64,000 nucleotides of DNA from Trinickia acidisoli (GCF_017315725.1 NZ_JAFLRG010000001.1:992001-1056000), one strand, 5' to 3'; shown: positions 8,300-17,111, counted from the first letter of the stretch. Notes: a model not told the origin generated them from the letters alone. A program made the numbers and translations.

Positions 8300-8880
8300 C
8301 GCTGAAAACGACGGTGGGGCTCGTTTGCGCGCTCGCGCTGGCTGCGTGCGGACAGAGCCCGCCAACGCGCTATTTTTCGCTCGACGCGGTGCCGCCGAGC
8401 GCGCCGCTTGCCACGGCGGCGGCGCGCATGGCCCCGGTCCAACTCGGTGCGGTGCGCATTCCGCCCTCGCTCGACCGGCCGGAAATCGTCGTTCAGGACG
8501 CGGCGTACCGGCTCGCCGTGCGCGACAACGACCATTGGGGGGCGCCGCTCGCGCCGATGATCCGGGGCGCGCTGGCGCAGGACTTGGAGGCGCGCTTGCC
8601 GCCCGGATCGTTCGTGCTGCCCGATGCGCCGGCACCCGCGGGTGCGCGCGGCATCGTCGTCACCGTGCTCGACTTGCGCGCGAACACGAACGGCCGGATG
8701 ACGTTCGAGGGGAGTTGGACGCTGACCGCCGGCGAGCCCCCGCGAGCCGTGATGACTCAAAACGTGTCGTTGACCGAGCCGATGTCGTCGGCCGATTCGC
8801 CCGCGATCGCGGACGCGCTGAGCCGCGTGCTCGGGCGCGTGGCCGATCGCATCGCCGCTTCGCTCGCGACGCAGCGTTGA
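8296..8880 (+). CDS. pqiC: PqiC-type outer-membrane lipoprotein
   Basis: A 194-residue lipoprotein with signal peptide and lipobox ALAAC (lipidated Cys at residue 18), followed by the family opening TRYFSLDAV and a VRIPPSLDRPEIVVQ segment typical of PqiC/ABC-transport auxiliary lipoproteins. It completes the pqiABC unit and probably anchors the PqiB needle at the outer membrane. The ATG overlaps the pqiB stop (ATGA at 8296-8299), so the three genes are one translationally coupled operon. No separate promoter is visible. Confidence 0.88.
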   Translation: MTLKTTVGLVCALALAACGQSPPTRYFSLDAVPPSAPLATAAARMAPVQLGAVRIPPSLDRPEIVVQDAAYRLAVRDNDHWGAPLAPMIRGALAQDLEARLPPGSFVLPDAPAPAGARGIVVTVLDLRANTNGRMTFEGSWTLTAGEPPRAVMTQNVSLTEPMSSADSPAIADALSRVLGRVADRIAASLATQR

Positions 8881-9051
8881 AGCCGCTGCGCGAAGAAAAA
8901 GTGGCGGGCCCGCCGATACACCTGCCGTGGGTCCGATGCTTGCTGCGAACCATCATGAGAACGGCTTCTCCGACCTATCGTCGGCCGAGACGTCTTCCTC
9001 TTCTCCGGGCGGGAATCCGTTCGGCTCGTCGCGCTCTGGCAGCAGAAGGCG

Positions 9052-11088
9052 ATGGCGCTCGAGCGCGAAGTGGAACGCCGCAGCCGAGCGGAAGCGACGC
9101 TACTGCAGCGCGAACGCGAACTGGCCGATTTCGTCGAAAACGCCGCCGAAGGTCTGCATCGGATTGCCGGCGACGGCACGATCCTTTGGGCCAATGCGGC
9201 CGAACTCGATCTGCTCGGCTACGACTACGACGAGTACGTCGGCCATCCGATCGGCGAGTTCTACTTCGACCCGTCGGTCATCGAAACGATTCTCGAAAAG
9301 CTGTGCGCCGGCGAGACGATTCGCGACGAACTCGTGCGCTTGCGTTGCCGCGACGGCCGCGTGAGGCACGTTCTGCTGCATGCCAATGCCTTGTTCGACC
9401 AAGGCCGCCTGCTCTACACGCGCGGCTTCACGCGCGATGCGACCGATCGCATCAAGTGGCAAACCGCCGAGCGCCAGCGCGACGCGCTGTTCATGAACGC
9501 GCCTGTCGCGGCGGCCTTGCTGAGCGGCCCGGCACACGTCTTCGAACTGGCCAACACGCGTTTTCGCGAACTGGCCGGTTATGCCGAGCTCACGGGCCGA
9601 TGCTATGCCGACGTCTTCCCCGAAGCGCAGCACGAGAGCGAGATCGGCGCACTGCTCAATGCGGCGTTCGTACGTGGCGAACACGTCGTGCGTGAGGATT
9701 TCCGCATCGACATGACGCGATCCGACGGCGCCTTCGAGCCGCGTTACTTCACGTTTCATTTCGAACCGCTGCGCCTGAGCGGCCATACGGTGGACGGCGT
9801 CATCGCGGTGGCCGTGGAGGTGACCGAGCAGGTTCGTGCTCGCGCCCGCTTCGAGAAGTCGCATGCCGAGCGCGAGCGCCTCGTCGCCGAACTGCGGGAG
9901 GCGAGCCGCGCAAAGGACGAGTTCCTCGCGATGCTCGGCCACGAACTGCGCAATCCGCTCTCGCCGATCGTCACCGCGCTGCGGCTGATGCACATGCGCA
10001 CCGAAGGCTGTACCGTGCGCGAGCAAAACATCATCGCGCGGCAGGTCGACCATCTCGTGCGGCTCGTCGACGATCTGCTCGACATTTCGCGTATCACGCG
10101 CGGCAAGATCGAACTGAAGAAGCAGTCGGTGCGCGTGGCCGACGTGCTGACGAACGCCGTCGAGATGCCGAGCTTTCTGCTGGAGCAGCGCGGGCATCGG
10201 CTCACGCTCGAGGTCGAGCGCGACCTCGTATGGACCGTCGATGCGACGCGGCTCGCGCAAGTCGTCTCGAACCTGCTCACGAATGCTGCGCGCTACACGC
10301 CCGCGGGCGGCCACGTCGAACTTGCGGCGAGGCGCGAGGCGAGCGGCATGATCGCGGTCAGCGTGCGCGACGACGGGATGGGGCTCGCCCCCGACATGCT
10401 GCCGCACGTGTTCGATTTGTTCTTCCAAGGCAAGCGCAATCTCGATCGGGCCGAGGGCGGCCTCGGCATCGGCTTGGCACGCGTGAAGAACCTCGTCGAC
10501 ATGCATGGCGGCCGCGTCAGTGCGGCGAGCGAGGGGCCCGGGCGCGGCAGCACGTTCGTCATTCGCGTGCCTGGCGAGCGTGCCGCATCCGACGCGCGCG
10601 GCCCGGCAGCGAAGGCTGCCGACGAGGCATCTGCAGCCGATGGCCGCAGCCGCCACGGCGCGAGCCCGGCGCTGCATCGGGCGGTCCGGCAAGCGCCGGC
10701 GAGGCGGCGTGTCCTGCTCGTCGACGACAACGTCGACGGCGTACAGGCGCTTGCAGAATTGCTCAAGGAATGCGGGCATCAGGTGGAAGCCGTCTACGAT
10801 CCGGCGTCGGCGCTGCAAGTCGTGGCGCGCTTCGAGCCCGAGATTGCCGTCATCGACATCGGCTTGCCCGTCATGGACGGTTACGAACTCGTGCAACGCC
10901 TGCGCGCCGAGCGGGCGGGGCGGGGATGCCTGTTCGTCGCGCTGACGGGATACGGGCAGGATGCCGACCGGCATCGCAGCCGCGCCGCCGGTTTTCATCA
11001 TCACTTCGTCAAGCCGCTCGATCCGTCGCGGTTGCTGCGCCTCATCGACACACTGTCCCCGTGCGCGCGCACGAACGCGGGCGGCTGA
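9052..11088 (+). CDS. PAS-containing hybrid sensor histidine kinase with C-terminal receiver
   Basis: A 678-residue cytoplasmic hybrid kinase. Two PAS-like domains (about 22-145 and 145-265) are followed by HisKA with the phospho-acceptor in HELRNP (His297), an HATPase_c domain (N-box NLLTNAARY, G-boxes GMGLAP and GLGIGL), an Ala-rich linker and a receiver (LLVDD acidic pair, phospho-acceptor Asp602 in VIDIGLP, Lys in VKPLD). No membrane segment is present. The ATG at 9052 lies inside a coiled coil and has a poor ribosome-binding site; the open frame continues upstream to 8959 without a start codon, and a plausible N-terminus exists in another frame from ATG 8936, suggesting a frameshift. The signal sensed is unknown. 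Confidence 0.85.
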   Translation: MALEREVERRSRAEATLLQRERELADFVENAAEGLHRIAGDGTILWANAAELDLLGYDYDEYVGHPIGEFYFDPSVIETILEKLCAGETIRDELVRLRCRDGRVRHVLLHANALFDQGRLLYTRGFTRDATDRIKWQTAERQRDALFMNAPVAAALLSGPAHVFELANTRFRELAGYAELTGRCYADVFPEAQHESEIGALLNAAFVRGEHVVREDFRIDMTRSDGAFEPRYFTFHFEPLRLSGHTVDGVIAVAVEVTEQVRARARFEKSHAERERLVAELREASRAKDEFLAMLGHELRNPLSPIVTALRLMHMRTEGCTVREQNIIARQVDHLVRLVDDLLDISRITRGKIELKKQSVRVADVLTNAVEMPSFLLEQRGHRLTLEVERDLVWTVDATRLAQVVSNLLTNAARYTPAGGHVELAARREASGMIAVSVRDDGMGLAPDMLPHVFDLFFQGKRNLDRAEGGLGIGLARVKNLVDMHGGRVSAASEGPGRGSTFVIRVPGERAASDARGPAAKAADEASAADGRSRHGASPALHRAVRQAPARRRVLLVDDNVDGVQALAELLKECGHQVEAVYDPASALQVVARFEPEIAVIDIGLPVMDGYELVQRLRAERAGRGCLFVALTGYGQDADRHRSRAAGFHHHFVKPLDPSRLLRLIDTLSPCARTNAGG

Positions 11089-11172
11089 CGCGCGCGGTTC
11101 ACTGCGATCGTCCGCATTTCCCCGTCGCGCGCAGCGGTTTCCCGTCGTTTCCCGCCGTTGCCTGCCGTTGCC

Positions 11173-12168
11173 CTATCCCGCCGCACCGGGTGTCGGCCGA
11201 TTCAAGCGTGCCGTGAGCGCCGCGTGCAATTGCGCCAGTACGGCCGGCTCGGCATCGCTGACCGCCCACCAGATCATGCCGTGGTCGCGCCAACTGGCGA
11301 GCGCGTAGCCGTCGCTCGTCAGCGTCGTCGGCGCTTGGGGTGCGCCGACGTCTTGCTCGGGCATCACGTAGACGTCGATGACGTGCTTGCGGTAGCGATA
11401 GACGAGCACGCCGACGCGATGGTGGCCGACGTAATCGAGGCGGCCGCCCGTGAGCGCGAAACCGTCGGCGGCGAGATCCTCGACGGGCGGCGCATAGTCG
11501 AGGCGGCCGTTGAACCAAGGTTTGACCGTGTGCTGATCGGACGAGACGACGTCGATGTCGTGTCCCGACAGTTGCGCGCGGACGTGGCTCGCCACGAGTT
11601 CGTCGACGAAGGCGGTGCTCGCGCCGGCGGGACGGTGCGCGACGAGCGCGATGCTCGCGGCAAGCGCGACTGCGATAGTAGCGGCAGCGGCTGCCGCTAC
11701 GCCGCCCGATGGCCAGCCGAGCGCGCCGCCGGATCCGCGAACAGGGTCGGAGCCGGCCCGTGCGCCGCGCGGCGTGCGCCATGCGGCCCAAATCCCGGCC
11801 CAAATCCCGGCCCACCCGAGCACGCCGGGGCGGCGTTGTCTGGCACGCGTCTCGCGCTCGCGGGAAGGCGCTTCGTCGGGACTCGGCTGCGAGAGGGGCG
11901 GTGTCGTCGTCGCCGCCGCGTCTTCATGGATCCGTTCCCGCATGGGCTCGATGGCCGGCAAGGCGGCGACGATGCGAGCGCGCAGCGCATCGGGGGCCCG
12001 GAAGTAATCGGTCGCGCGCACAGCGTGGCTGACGGCCTGCAGCGCCTGCGCTTCGCGCCGGCAAGCGGGGCATGTCGCCAAATGCTGCTCGACGCGCAAC
12101 GCCTCGGCGGCCGACAGCTCGCGGTCCACGGCGGCATCGAGCAGCGGGCGGGCTTCATTGCAGTCCAT
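11173..12168 (-). CDS. Zinc-type anti-sigma factor with periplasmic domain
   Basis: A 331-residue membrane protein. The N-terminus is a classic anti-sigma zinc finger (His29, Cys33, Cys36 in HLATCPAC), then an Ala/Pro-rich cytoplasmic linker, one membrane helix at about 156-177, and a periplasmic domain of about 150 residues. The start at 12168 follows AAGGAGA and overlaps the end of the sigma gene by 14 bases, so the two are translationally coupled and the protein should sequester that sigma factor. The linker carries an in-frame tandem duplication encoding GIWAGIWA (residues 121-128). The periplasmic ligand is unknown. Confidence 0.88.
   Translation of the reverse strand: MDCNEARPLLDAAVDRELSAAEALRVEQHLATCPACRREAQALQAVSHAVRATDYFRAPDALRARIVAALPAIEPMRERIHEDAAATTTPPLSQPSPDEAPSRERETRARQRRPGVLGWAGIWAGIWAAWRTPRGARAGSDPVRGSGGALGWPSGGVAAAAAATIAVALAASIALVAHRPAGASTAFVDELVASHVRAQLSGHDIDVVSSDQHTVKPWFNGRLDYAPPVEDLAADGFALTGGRLDYVGHHRVGVLVYRYRKHVIDVYVMPEQDVGAPQAPTTLTSDGYALASWRDHGMIWWAVSDAEPAVLAQLHAALTARLNRPTPGAAG
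11784..11814. repeat. 12-bp tandem duplication inside the anti-sigma gene
   Basis: The unit CGGCCCAAATCC occurs at 11784-11795 and 11796-11807, followed by a partial third copy CGGCCCA to 11814. Because the unit is 12 bp it keeps the frame and encodes the repeated Gly-Ile-Trp-Ala in the cytoplasmic linker of the anti-sigma factor. It looks like recent replication slippage. Confidence 0.9.
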
Positions 12169-12829
12169 CAGGGCTCTCCTTGGCGATCGTGTCGATGCCC
12201 GTGTCGATACTCGGGCTTTCGTCGCGCAAAGGCGCGAGCAGCGCGGCGAGCTTGCGTCGACCGCGCGCAAGGCGCGACATCACCGTGCCGATCGGCAGAT
12301 CCGCGACGACCGCGATGTCGCGATAGCTCATGTCCTCGAGTTCGCGCAGGATCAGCACCTCGCGAAATTCGACGGGCAGGCGAGCGAGCGCCTCGTGCAC
12401 GAGCCGCGCGTGTTCGCCTTGCAGCAGCAGCGTTTGCGGATCGGCGTAGGCCGAAGCGGTCTGATCGAACAGGCTCGTCTCGTCGAACTCGTCATCGAGC
12501 GGGGCGACTTCGCGCGAGTGCGTGCGCCGCTGCCATTCCGTGTACCACGTGCGGCGCACGATCGCGAGCAGCCAGGGCCGCGCATTCTCGCCGCGGAACG
12601 TAGCGAAGAAGCGGAAGGCGCGCACGAACGCTTCCTGCACGATGTCGTCGGCGTCGGCGGCGTTGCCGCTGAGCCAGCGCGCGAGGTTGTACGCCGCATC
12701 GAGATGCGGCAGCGCCAGTTGCTGAAAGCGGCGGCTGCGCTCGGCCTCGTTGTGCTCGTCGTGCTCGCCGTGCGCGGTGCGATTGCGCTCGCCGTGCGCG
12801 GCACTCGCTTGTTTGTCGGTCTCGGCCAC
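12155..12829 (-). CDS. ECF-type RNA polymerase sigma factor
   Basis: A 224-residue ECF sigma factor. Region 2 holds LPHLDAAYNLARWL and the core-binding DIVQEAFVRAFRFF; region 4 holds LPVEFREVLILRELEDMSY and the recognition helix ending in GTVMSRLARGR. The start is placed at GTG 12829 because AGGAGG lies eight to nine bases upstream on the minus strand; the frame stays open to 13021 but that extension is low-complexity and has no ribosome-binding site. The N-terminal 40 residues are His/Glu-rich. It is co-directional with the cupredoxin and metallophosphoesterase genes upstream and overlaps the anti-sigma gene downstream. Confidence 0.9.
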   Translation of the reverse strand: MAETDKQASAAHGERNRTAHGEHDEHNEAERSRRFQQLALPHLDAAYNLARWLSGNAADADDIVQEAFVRAFRFFATFRGENARPWLLAIVRRTWYTEWQRRTHSREVAPLDDEFDETSLFDQTASAYADPQTLLLQGEHARLVHEALARLPVEFREVLILRELEDMSYRDIAVVADLPIGTVMSRLARGRRKLAALLAPLRDESPSIDTGIDTIAKESPDGLQ

Positions 12830-13022
12830 CGTAGGCGCCTCCTGGATTGACCGCTGCGATACCGAAGATGGGCCGAGTTTATTCCCGCGCGGCTCGATTG
12901 CGTCGGTCGCCGTCGCGCGGCCGGCGGCACGGCACCTGCCTGCTCCCGCGTGCGCGCCGTCGCGCACGGCACGCGGTGAGATCGAGCGGGTGCCGGGGCG
13001 GCCTGGGTAGAGCTCGTCCATC

Positions 13023-13418
13023 TCAGCGCACGACGATCTTGCCGACCATCATCGGATGGATGCCGCAAAAGTAGGCGTAGCTGCCCGGTTTGTCGAGCAC
13101 GGTAGAGAACGAGTCGCCCGTATCGAGCGCTTGTGACGGCTTGAATGCACCGGCCGCGCTGACGATCGCGTGCGGTTCGTCGTCGCGATTGATCCAGACG
13201 ATGCGGGCGCCGGCCGGCACCGTGAGTTCTTTCGGCGAAAACGCGAAGCCTTGGATCTCGATGCGGTAGGTGGCGTTGCTTGTGCCGGCGATGGCCGTAT
13301 CGCCGCCATTCGACGCGGCGAAGGCAGCGTGATCCAGGCTAGCCGCCGCGAGCAAGGCAACGGGCGTGGCGGCGAGCGCAAGAAAGAGCGAGCGGCGAGC
13401 GGGAGCGAACGCTTTCAT
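13023..13418 (-). CDS. Cupredoxin (type-1 copper, amicyanin/plastocyanin-like), exported
   Basis: A 131-residue precursor with an N-terminal signal peptide (cleavage near AFA at 31-34) and a small beta-sandwich cupredoxin domain. The type-1 copper ligands are visible: His83 in DEPHAIV, then Cys118, His121 and Met124 in CGIHPMM, with the amicyanin-like Cys-x2-His-x2-Met spacing. The protein should be a periplasmic one-electron carrier or copper-binding protein. Its ATG overlaps the stop of the metallophosphoesterase gene (ATGA), so both are made together. The electron partner is unknown; no oxidase or dehydrogenase gene is nearby. Confidence 0.9.
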   Translation of the reverse strand: MKAFAPARRSLFLALAATPVALLAAASLDHAAFAASNGGDTAIAGTSNATYRIEIQGFAFSPKELTVPAGARIVWINRDDEPHAIVSAAGAFKPSQALDTGDSFSTVLDKPGSYAYFCGIHPMMVGKIVVR

Positions 13419-14386
13419 GACAAGGCCTCGTCGGTCAGCGCGAGCGTGCTGCCCGCTTGCACGTGGCGCACTTCGCGCACGCCGAGATAGGCCGCGAGTT
13501 GGCCGGGCGGCACGTCCTTGAGCGGCCCGGGCCCAGGCCCCACACCCGGCGCGGGCTGCGGATAGGCGGTCGAGCGCGCCGTATAGAACGTGACATGGCC
13601 TTCGACCTTCTGCTGAATTTGATGGATGTGGCCGTTGAGCACGGTGACCGAGCCGAAGCGGCGCAGCATCGCGAGCGCTTCGCCCGCGTCGTCGGTGCCC
13701 CAGCCCCAGGCCGGGTACAGCGACCACATCGGCATGTGCGCGAATACGACGATCGGCGTCTCCGACGAGCGCGATGCCAAATCCTGCTTGAGCCAGGCGA
13801 TCTGATCGGGGCCGAGCCAGCCGAGGCCGCCCCCTTTCAGATTCAGCACGTTGATGAGCGCGACGAAATGCACGCCGCGATGATCGAAGCTGTACCAGCC
13901 GCCCTCGGTCTGCTTTTCGCCGAAGCGACGGAAGAACTCGCGCCCGTTGTCGCCGATGACATCGTGCTCGCCGGGCACGAAGAACGCGCGCTGCGTGCGC
14001 GAGCCGCGCATCAACTGATCGACGGTATCGAACTCGTCGGGGCGCGACAGATGTGTCAGGTCACCCGTATGGACGATGAAGTCGGGCTGTTCGGGTTGCG
14101 CATCGATGCGCGCGAGCGCGGCCTTGAGCGTGCCCGCGACGTCGGGGTTCGGCGCTTTCGTGAAGCCGATATGCGAATCGCTGATCTGCACGAAGCTGAA
14201 GGAAGCATCCTTTAGCGCGTCGGCTGTTGCGGCTGCGTCGGCATCGCCCGGGCTGCCGAGCGTGCGGGCTTGCAACACGCCGGCGTGCATCGTCCAGAGC
14301 GTGCCGGCACCGGCCCACGCCATACATTCGAGAAAGCGGCGGCGGTCTATCGGCGCGCGGCCGCTGCGGTCGTCATCGTGATCCAT
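13415..14386 (-). CDS. Tat-exported calcineurin-like metallophosphoesterase
   Basis: A 323-residue enzyme with a twin-arginine signal (DRRRFLE at 14-20) and all metallophosphoesterase blocks: ISDSHIG (D-x-H), HTGDLTH, PGEHDV (GNHD variant with Glu for Asn), FAHMPMW and NGHIHQ. It should be a periplasmic dinuclear-metal phosphoesterase; the substrate cannot be inferred. The start at 14386 is chosen because GGAGGAG lies eight bases upstream, whereas the neighbouring ATG 14392 is too close to it. It is the first gene of a four-gene minus-strand set with a cupredoxin, a sigma factor and an anti-sigma factor. Confidence 0.9.
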   Translation of the reverse strand: MDHDDDRSGRAPIDRRRFLECMAWAGAGTLWTMHAGVLQARTLGSPGDADAAATADALKDASFSFVQISDSHIGFTKAPNPDVAGTLKAALARIDAQPEQPDFIVHTGDLTHLSRPDEFDTVDQLMRGSRTQRAFFVPGEHDVIGDNGREFFRRFGEKQTEGGWYSFDHRGVHFVALINVLNLKGGGLGWLGPDQIAWLKQDLASRSSETPIVVFAHMPMWSLYPAWGWGTDDAGEALAMLRRFGSVTVLNGHIHQIQQKVEGHVTFYTARSTAYPQPAPGVGPGPGPLKDVPPGQLAAYLGVREVRHVQAGSTLALTDEALS

Positions 14387-14570
14387 GTTCATCTCCTCCG
14401 AAAATGAGTGCGCCATGTGCGTTGAGGCGCCGTGCGTGAGATGGCAGCACCGCACTCGGAGTGGATGACCGGATGAGCGCCGCCGATATTCCCGACGCAG
14501 CCGATTTGTGGTGTCGCTCGCGGAATCCATGGCTGAACTCGGTGGAGGAGTCGAGCCCCAGGGTCTTATT

Positions 14571-14617
14571 ATTTCATCCGGGTATTAATTGACATGTTAA
14601 TTTCACCCGGATAATAT
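14571..14617 (+). promoter_or_regulatory. Strong sigma-70 promoter embedded in a large palindromic operator (DUF2239 gene)
   Basis: An imperfect inverted repeat of about 23-bp arms is centred at 14594/14595, containing ATCCGGGT on the left and ACCCGGAT on the right. A consensus -35 TTGACA (14589-14594) and a -10 TAATAT (14612-14617) with 17-bp spacing lie within it, so a dimeric or tetrameric repressor bound to the dyad would occlude RNA polymerase. The DUF2239 start codon follows at 14646. The regulator is not identified. Confidence 0.7.
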
Positions 14618-14645
14618 TCGACAACCTTTTCCTTCGGAGCATCCC

Positions 14646-15314
14646 GTGTCCCATCTGCTCGAGCCCTGCCTATTTACGAGTTTCGACGGCCATCGCCATC
14701 TCGCGTCGGGAACGCTGACGACGGTCGCGCTCGCCACCAAGCGGGCGAGTATCGAAGGCTCGGCGGGCCCCCTTCTCATTTTCGATAACCGGACGGGCCG
14801 CTCGATCGACGTCGACACGAGGGGCACCGACGAGCAAGTGCGGGCGCGGCTGAGCGAGGAGCCGGGGGCATGTTCGCCGATCGTGCCGCCACAGTCGGAT
14901 GAAGCGCCGGCGAGTGCCGGCGAAGACGCCGCGACGCGAGGCCGGGGCCGGGGCCGACCCAAGCTCGGGGTGATCGCGCGCGAGGTCACGCTGTTGCCGC
15001 GGCATTGGGCGTGGCTCGGCGCGCAGCCTGGCGGAGCGTCGGTGGCGCTGCGCAAGCTCGTGGATGAAGCGCGTCATAAGCATGCACAGCGAGATGCGCG
15101 GCGCGCGGCGCACGAGCGGGCCTACCACTTCATGTCCGCGATGGCCGGCGATTTGGCCGGCTTCGAAGAAGCAACGCGCGCGCTGTTCGCCGACGAAGCC
15201 TCCCGCGTAAACACGCTCACCGCCGATTGGCCCGTCGACCTGCGCCGCCATATCGAGTGGCTTGCGTTCGGCGACGCGACGCGGCTCACACCCGCGGCCG
15301 AACCGCTGCCTTGA
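14646..15314 (+). CDS. DUF2239 family protein
   Basis: A 222-residue soluble protein with the DUF2239 features: an N-terminal beta-rich part (FTSFDGHRHLASG, then LLIFDNRTGRSIDVDTRG), a disordered Ala/Glu/Gly linker, the strongly conserved RPKLGVIAREVTLLPRHWAW segment and a C-terminal helical part. The central and C-terminal segments resemble ribbon-helix-helix-type DNA-binding proteins in arrangement (R-x-x-x-x-LLPRHWxWL), but that is only an impression. Function unknown. The GTG start follows GGAG. It is monocistronic under the strong palindrome-covered promoter just upstream, which suggests tight, inducible control. Confidence 0.82.
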   Translation: MSHLLEPCLFTSFDGHRHLASGTLTTVALATKRASIEGSAGPLLIFDNRTGRSIDVDTRGTDEQVRARLSEEPGACSPIVPPQSDEAPASAGEDAATRGRGRGRPKLGVIAREVTLLPRHWAWLGAQPGGASVALRKLVDEARHKHAQRDARRAAHERAYHFMSAMAGDLAGFEEATRALFADEASRVNTLTADWPVDLRRHIEWLAFGDATRLTPAAEPLP

Positions 15315-15427
15315 CGCATGGCCGCTGTCGGGTGCTTGTCCGCCGCCGCGTTCGTTGCGATGCTCGTGTTCCGGACAACCTGTTACCGGCTGCGATGGCG
15401 TGGCCGCATCGTCGTTCGACGTTTGGT

Positions 15428-16420
15428 TTAGGCCGTCATCGCATCGCGCACCTGCGCGCCGATTTCGAACGATCGGAGCCGTGCGGCATGATCGTAGATC
15501 TGCGCGGTGAGGATCAACTCGTCGGCCTGTGTTTGGGCGATGATCGATTCGAGCCCCGCGCGAACGGTCTCGGCGCTGCCGACGGCCGAGCAGGCGAGCC
15601 CACGCCGGACGTTGGCCAATTCCATCTCCGACGCGTCGAGTTCGTCCACCGGCGGCGGCAACTGCCCTGGCGTGCCGCGCCGCAGCGCGATGAACTGCTG
15701 CTGCAGCGACGTGAAAAGACGCTCGCCCTCGGCATCCGTTTCGGCGGCGAACAGATTCACGCCGACCATCGCATAGGGCCTGGCAAGCGCTGCCGACGGA
15801 CGAAATTGCGACCGATAGACATGGAGTGCCGTCAGCAGATGATCGGGGGCAAAGTGCGACGCGAACGCGAAGGGCAGGCCGAGCCCCGCCGCCAGTTGGG
15901 CAGAGAACAGCGACGAGCCCAGTAGCCAGATGGGCACGTTCAAGCCGGCGCCGGGCACGGCGCGCACGCGCTGGCCGGCAACGGGGTCGGCGAAATAGCG
16001 TTGCAGTTCGAGCACGTCGTCGGGAAACCGCTCCGCACTGTCGTGCAGATCGCGCCGCAGCGCACGGGCGGTCGTTTGGTCAGTGCCGGGGGCGCGGCCG
16101 AGGCCGAGATCGATCCGATCCGGATACAGCGAGGCGAGCGTGCCGAATTGCTCGGCGATCACGAGCGGCGCGTGGTTCGGTAGCATCACGCCGCCCGAGC
16201 CGACGCGGATCGTCTGCGTTCCCCCGGCGATATGGCCGATCACGACAGCCGTCGCCGCGCTCGCGATGCCGGGCATGTTGTGGTGTTCGGCAAGCCAAAA
16301 ACGCCGGTAGCCCCAGCGCTCGGCGTGCTGGGCAAGCTCGAGCGAGTGGCGGAAGGCATCGGCCGGCGTTTTGCCGAGCGGGACGGGTGCGAGATCGAGG
16401 ACCGAGAACGGGATCATCAT
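15428..16420 (-). CDS. LLM-class flavin-dependent oxidoreductase (luciferase-like, MsnO8 type)
   Basis: A 330-residue TIM-barrel flavoenzyme of the bacterial-luciferase-like family. It opens with the diagnostic FSVLDLAPV strand, then [26 protein letters not shown] and WLLGSS segments that bind FMN, and ends with the usual helical tail. The substrate is unknown; such enzymes use reduced flavin to oxidise or desulfonate diverse small molecules. The start is ATG 16420 or the adjacent 16417; the long in-frame extension to 16621 has no family similarity. It is divergent from the marR gene, and the shared intergenic region holds a MarR-type site, so it could be part of that regulon. Confidence 0.88.
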   Translation of the reverse strand: MMIPFSVLDLAPVPLGKTPADAFRHSLELAQHAERWGYRRFWLAEHHNMPGIASAATAVVIGHIAGGTQTIRVGSGGVMLPNHAPLVIAEQFGTLASLYPDRIDLGLGRAPGTDQTTARALRRDLHDSAERFPDDVLELQRYFADPVAGQRVRAVPGAGLNVPIWLLGSSLFSAQLAAGLGLPFAFASHFAPDHLLTALHVYRSQFRPSAALARPYAMVGVNLFAAETDAEGERLFTSLQQQFIALRRGTPGQLPPPVDELDASEMELANVRRGLACSAVGSAETVRAGLESIIAQTQADELILTAQIYDHAARLRSFEIGAQVRDAMTA

Positions 16421-16633
16421 CGAGATCGTGCCGCGAAGCGAGCCGCCGCATGCGGTGCGGCGACGCTGCGGCGGCAGCAAAGAGAACGGAGAGCGCATTG
16501 TGCCAAACGGCCCGCATCGCTGCTGGCTGCGGAAAAGAGGCCCTATTTCCAGGAGGGGCACCGATCGATCGACGTCGTGTGGGCGGCGGCGCATGGCGTC
16601 CGGATCGCATGGCACGGACATCGTGTGGATATG

Positions 16634-16650
16634 GTTGCATAGCTAATTAA
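16634..16650. promoter_or_regulatory. MarR operator candidate, copy 1 (marR upstream region)
   Basis: The 17-bp sequence GTTGCATAGCTAATTAA lies 20 bp before the marR start, and is repeated exactly at 17112-17128. Its TAGCTA core with flanking T/A symmetry matches the style of MarR-family operators, so it is most likely the autoregulatory binding site. Confidence 0.7.
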
Positions 16651-16670
16651 CTTGAACTACAGTTCGGTTC

Positions 16671-17087
16671 ATGTTCGATCAATGCCTTTACTTCAACACG
16701 TCGGCGTTGGCCCGGCGTCTCGAGCGCGAATGGGCCGAAGCCTTCGAGCCGTTCGGCGTGACGCCGCCGCAGGGTTTCATGTTGCGGGCGATTCTCGACC
16801 GCCCGGGCATGTTGGCGCACGAAGTTTCCGACATGCTGTCGATCGCGCGTCCCACCGCGACGAGGGCGCTGGACGGTCTCGAGGCGCGCGGCTACATCGA
16901 ACGTCGCCGCGTGGAAGGGGACGGGCGCGAAGTGGCGATTTACCCCACAGCGCAGGCGCTTGCGATCAAGCAGCGGTTGAACGATGCCAGCGGTGAAGTG
17001 ACGGCGAGGTTGAAGGCGCAGATGGGTGGTGCGGCATTTGCTGAGACGGTGCACAAGATCCGTGCGGTGCGTTCGGCCTTGAAGTGA
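16671..17087 (+). CDS. MarR family transcriptional regulator
   Basis: A 138-residue winged-helix protein: N-terminal dimerisation helix, then FGVTPPQGFMLRAILDRPGM, the helix-turn-helix AHEVSDMLSIARPTATRALD and the wing GYIERRRVEGDGREVAIY (in parts GYIERRRVEGD and GREVAIYPT). MarR proteins are usually repressors relieved by small aromatic or other ligands. Exact 17-bp copies of a TAGCTA-centred sequence precede this gene and the small membrane-protein gene after it, so it probably represses both and perhaps the divergent LLM oxidoreductase. Ligand unknown. Confidence 0.9.
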   Translation: MFDQCLYFNTSALARRLEREWAEAFEPFGVTPPQGFMLRAILDRPGMLAHEVSDMLSIARPTATRALDGLEARGYIERRRVEGDGREVAIYPTAQALAIKQRLNDASGEVTARLKAQMGGAAFAETVHKIRAVRSALK

Positions 17088-17111
17088 AACGATCATTTTT
17101 CATACGCAATA

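Noticed and set aside
12158..12850. Long plus-strand frame antisense to the ECF sigma gene
   Set aside because: It is the complement-frame shadow of a clear sigma factor in high-GC DNA; no ribosome-binding site and no recognisable domain.
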